DNA of 36,656 nt from a virus: positions 1-36,656 of the IMG/VR virus record IMGVR_UViG_3300021165_004379. One strand, 5' to 3'. The number at the start of each line of letters is the position of its first letter. Within the stretch, counting starts at the first letter, position 1. This document shows, in pieces, positions 35,340 to 36,656 of the stretch. The position numbers were made by a program, and so were the translations under genes. The notes beneath the pieces are model-generated. The model saw nothing but the letters and a program-made list of their open reading frames with translations, searched no databases and was not told where the DNA came from.

Positions 35340-35428
35340 GGATGATGAATCAGCGAAGCGCTGAAACTGATTGCTAATCAGTATGAGCTCCGAAAGAGCT
35401 TTGGGGGCAGGACCTACTTCATCCGCCA
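35340..35428 (+). tRNA. tRNA-Ser (GCT)
   Basis: Acceptor GGATGAT/TTCATCC, anticodon stem ACTGA/TCAGT with loop TTGCTAA, long variable arm GAGCTC/GAGCTT, encoded CCA. The T-arm is weak (GGGGGCAGGACCTAC). Last tRNA of the island. Confidence 0.85.
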
Positions 35429-35491
35429 TTCTTTTTCAATCAATTGTCAACTTCCAATGTGTGAAAATTAGGCTTTTCCTATATCCGGCGT

Positions 35492-35510
35492 AAGATTAGA
35501 ATCTTTTTTC
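35492..35510 (+). terminator. Possible weak terminator after the tRNA cluster
   Basis: AAGAT, loop TAGA, ATCTT followed by TTTTTC. The stem has only five pairs but sits where the tRNA transcript should end. Confidence 0.4.
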
Positions 35511-35529
35511 ATTTTATTGAAAAAAGTTG

Positions 35530-35558
35530 TTTACAAACCCTGCTTTTTATGGTAGAAT
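35530..35558 (+). promoter_or_regulatory. Sigma-70-type promoter, repeated cassette copy
   Basis: TTTACA (35530-35535), 17 bases, extended -10 TGGTAGAAT (hexamer 35553-35558), then the shared 5' UTR TAAGGAAACACCAC before the ATG at 35583. Confidence 0.8.
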
Positions 35559-35582
35559 AGTCACGTAAGGAAACACCACATT

Positions 35583-35903
35583 ATGACAAATCAAATCACC
35601 TACACCGCCAAAGTATCTCGTCGTTATCGTACCGGAGACCAATTTGGTCGGATTTGGGAAGGGTCCAAAGTTCATCGTGATACAGAGGTTGTTGCATCCG
35701 ATGGTTCTGCAGTTCCGAGCTATTTGTACACCAGTTTGGAACTGGTATCGGCCGCAAAACTTTTGTGTGCGTGCTTAAACGCCGGCATGACTTTTGCTCA
35801 AGCTAATACAGTTGATTTTGACTGGGCTGCTCGTTGTAAGGAAACGGTTGAACAAATTTTGACCAGAAAATCGGTGGTTGCGGTCCGTGAGTCCGGAAAC
35901 TGA
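35583..35903 (+). CDS. Small hypothetical protein (106 aa) behind the repeated promoter cassette
   Basis: MTNQITYTAKVSRRYRTGDQ with basic N-terminal strands, then EVVASDGSAVPSYLYTSLEL and a helical, Ala-rich middle (VSAAKLLCACLNAGMTFAQA) ending WAARCKETVEQIL. No motif is recognised. The promoter, 5' UTR and ribosome site are almost identical to those of the genes at 33606 and 35987, so the three are probably expressed together early, though their proteins are unrelated. Confidence 0.75.
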   Translation: MTNQITYTAKVSRRYRTGDQFGRIWEGSKVHRDTEVVASDGSAVPSYLYTSLELVSAAKLLCACLNAGMTFAQANTVDFDWAARCKETVEQILTRKSVVAVRESGN

Positions 35904-35933
35904 ATATTGTTTGCACGAGTTTGAAAAATGTTG

Positions 35934-35962
35934 TTTACATTGTTCGAAAAATATATTAGAAT
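35934..35962 (+). promoter_or_regulatory. Sigma-70-type promoter, repeated cassette copy
   Basis: TTTACA (35934-35939), 17 bases, TAGAAT (35957-35962), then TAAGGAAACACCAC before the ATG at 35987. The spacer differs from the other two copies. Confidence 0.78.
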
Positions 35963-35986
35963 AGCCCTGTAAGGAAACACCACAAT

Positions 35987-36220
35987 ATGAACATTCTCTC
36001 TATAAAAGAAATCGAAAATCGCATCTTTTTTCCGTATGGTTCAAGCGGCCGATATATTCAAACAATATTCGATCCTATTCAAACGCACGCTCTTTATGGA
36101 ATCGCTGCTGATGAATTGCCAAAATTTAAAGAGAAACTAAAAAAGCTCGGAGCAAGCAAGTTCCGCACTTGCGGCCGCAAAGGCTTCAAGATTCTCTGCT
36201 TTAACATAAATAAAATTTAA
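35987..36220 (+). CDS. Small hypothetical protein (77 aa) behind the repeated promoter cassette
   Basis: MNILSIKEIENRIFFPYGSS, then a middle helical part (YGIAADELPKFKEKLKKLGA) and a C-terminal basic end with SKFRTCGRKGFKILCF. The K/R-rich second half suggests nucleic-acid contact. No family is recognised. Single-gene unit with a strong promoter and an AAGGA ribosome site. Confidence 0.72.
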   Translation: MNILSIKEIENRIFFPYGSSGRYIQTIFDPIQTHALYGIAADELPKFKEKLKKLGASKFRTCGRKGFKILCFNINKI

Positions 36221-36226
36221 TACAAC

Positions 36227-36304
36227 GAGAGGTTGAAGTAAAGAGTAAAATCTAGGTCCAACTTGGTGTAAAAATCAGTTCATGTCACGAATGAACGCCT
36301 CTCA
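36227..36304 (+). other. tRNA-sized structured element, possible degenerate tRNA
   Basis: GAGAGGT pairs with GCCTCTC over seven positions (one G-U) across exactly 77 bases, with a GTTCAT/ATGAAC arm directly before the 3' strand as in a T-arm. The middle has no clear D-arm or anticodon arm, and no CCA is encoded (ACCC follows). Confidence 0.4.
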
Positions 36305-36324
36305 CCCTTTTAAACAAATACAAC

Positions 36325-36525
36325 GTGAAACCTGAAAATAAGATGGTAACTGCTGACATGTTTTACCGATTGCGATTCGATCGTGGATTTATAGTAAATC
36401 CGAATGCAGAATTTTCAAACCCAAGGCTGAAAGAAATTGCGGCGGAACAAACCGAGCTTTTTGATCGTTTGGGTGCTCTTGATAAAGAAATTGCAGAACT
36501 GAAAGAAAAAGAAAATAATGAATAA
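36325..36525 (+). CDS. Small hypothetical protein (66 aa, or 60 aa from the ATG)
   Basis: The longest frame starts with GTG at 36325; an ATG at 36343 gives MVTADMFYRLRFDRGFIVNP. Neither has a good ribosome site. The C-terminal half is a charged helix (LKEIAAEQTELFDRLGALDK, EIAELKEKENNE) likely to form a coiled coil. It overlaps the start of the next gene by eight bases. No known motif. Confidence 0.6.
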   Translation: MKPENKMVTADMFYRLRFDRGFIVNPNAEFSNPRLKEIAAEQTELFDRLGALDKEIAELKEKENNE

Positions 36526-36656
36526 TACACTACACTGCGCGCCGATACAATTGAAACTTGTCGGATTGGATGGAAATGCTTGGAGCCTTATGGGTGCATT
36601 TTCACAGGCCGCGAAAAAACAAGGAAGAAGCAAGGAAGAAATAAAAGCTGTTATGG
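36518..36656 (+). CDS. Conserved small phage protein (DGNA type), cut by the window end
   Basis: The frame from the ATG at 36518 is open to the edge: MNNTLHCAPIQLKLVGLDGN, then AWSLMGAFSQAAKKQGRSKE and EIKAVM. The pattern [LV]-x-G-x-DGNA followed by a short helix, AA-x-x-x-G-x-x-x-EEI, is a widespread small protein of unknown function in phages and plasmids. Only the first 46 residues are visible; the end is outside the window. Confidence 0.75.
   Translation, partial: MNNTLHCAPIQLKLVGLDGNAWSLMGAFSQAAKKQGRSKEEIKAVM

Noticed and set aside
2613-36656. Prophage integrated in a Bacteroidota chromosome
   Set aside because: No integrase, attachment repeats or lysogeny genes are visible; T4-like phages are lytic; the broken peptidase and A-run fit a chimeric contig better.

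Overview
The window joins two unrelated sequences. Bases 1 to about 2,613 look like Bacteroidota chromosome: the tail of the proton-translocating transhydrogenase alpha subunit, complete pntB, and a secreted M28-type peptidase that is cut off after its PA domain. From about 2,625 to the end the sequence is a lytic T4-like myovirus. Marks of this are a gp41-type helicase, T4-type RNase H, class I NrdA/NrdB, a SegE-like GIY-YIG protein, ClpP-like protease, T4-style late promoters (TATAAATA) and a large tRNA cluster. The phage promoters of the other class are sigma-70 type (TTTACA, 17 bp, TAnnAT), unlike Bacteroidota promoters. The simplest reading is therefore a chimeric contig at an A-rich microhomology, with a phage of a proteobacterium-like host. 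This is inference, not proof.

Phage layout. 2.6-16.2 kb: helicase, then a late-type block of AAA ATPase, SprT-like metalloprotease, two unknown proteins, a KxDG nucleotidyltransferase (ligase-like), an HxGH-type nucleotidyltransferase and a 952-residue modular protein. Several of these start with the same short leader (M-x-x-F-K-x-x-[LI]-T-E-A type), resembling the capsid-targeting sequence of T4 internal head proteins that the gp21 protease cleaves after LxE. The 952-residue protein carries about nine such LxE-A sites between modules, so it looks like a packaged polyprotein. 16.2-24.3 kb: nucleotide and DNA metabolism (nrdB, nrdA, rnh, PD-(D/E)XK exonuclease, ClpP, phosphoesterase) with sigma-70 promoters. 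24.3-26.3 kb: three glycosyltransferase-like genes on the minus strand with their own late-type promoter. 26.4-28.4 kb: HNH nuclease and paralogous late genes with a second shared leader.

28.4-35.4 kb is an RNA-rich island: about 25 tRNAs covering nearly all amino acids, a full tmRNA (tag ATTKGINNLALAA), a degenerate second tmRNA-like fragment, several tRNA-like elements lacking an arm, and three or more structured non-tRNA segments with no assigned function. A homing-endonuclease gene together with a tRNA-Arg sits between two halves of another tRNA. Its start codon and a late promoter lie in the loop of a 12-bp inverted repeat, the layout known from T4 I-TevI control. Small genes driven by a repeated promoter/5'-UTR cassette are interspersed. 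The last 1.2 kb holds small phage genes and a partial one at the edge.

How it fits together: sigma-70 promoters drive replication, nucleotide supply and small accessory genes; TATAAATA boxes drive leader-bearing proteins that probably enter the capsid and may be delivered with the DNA; the RNA island supplies tRNAs and trans-translation.
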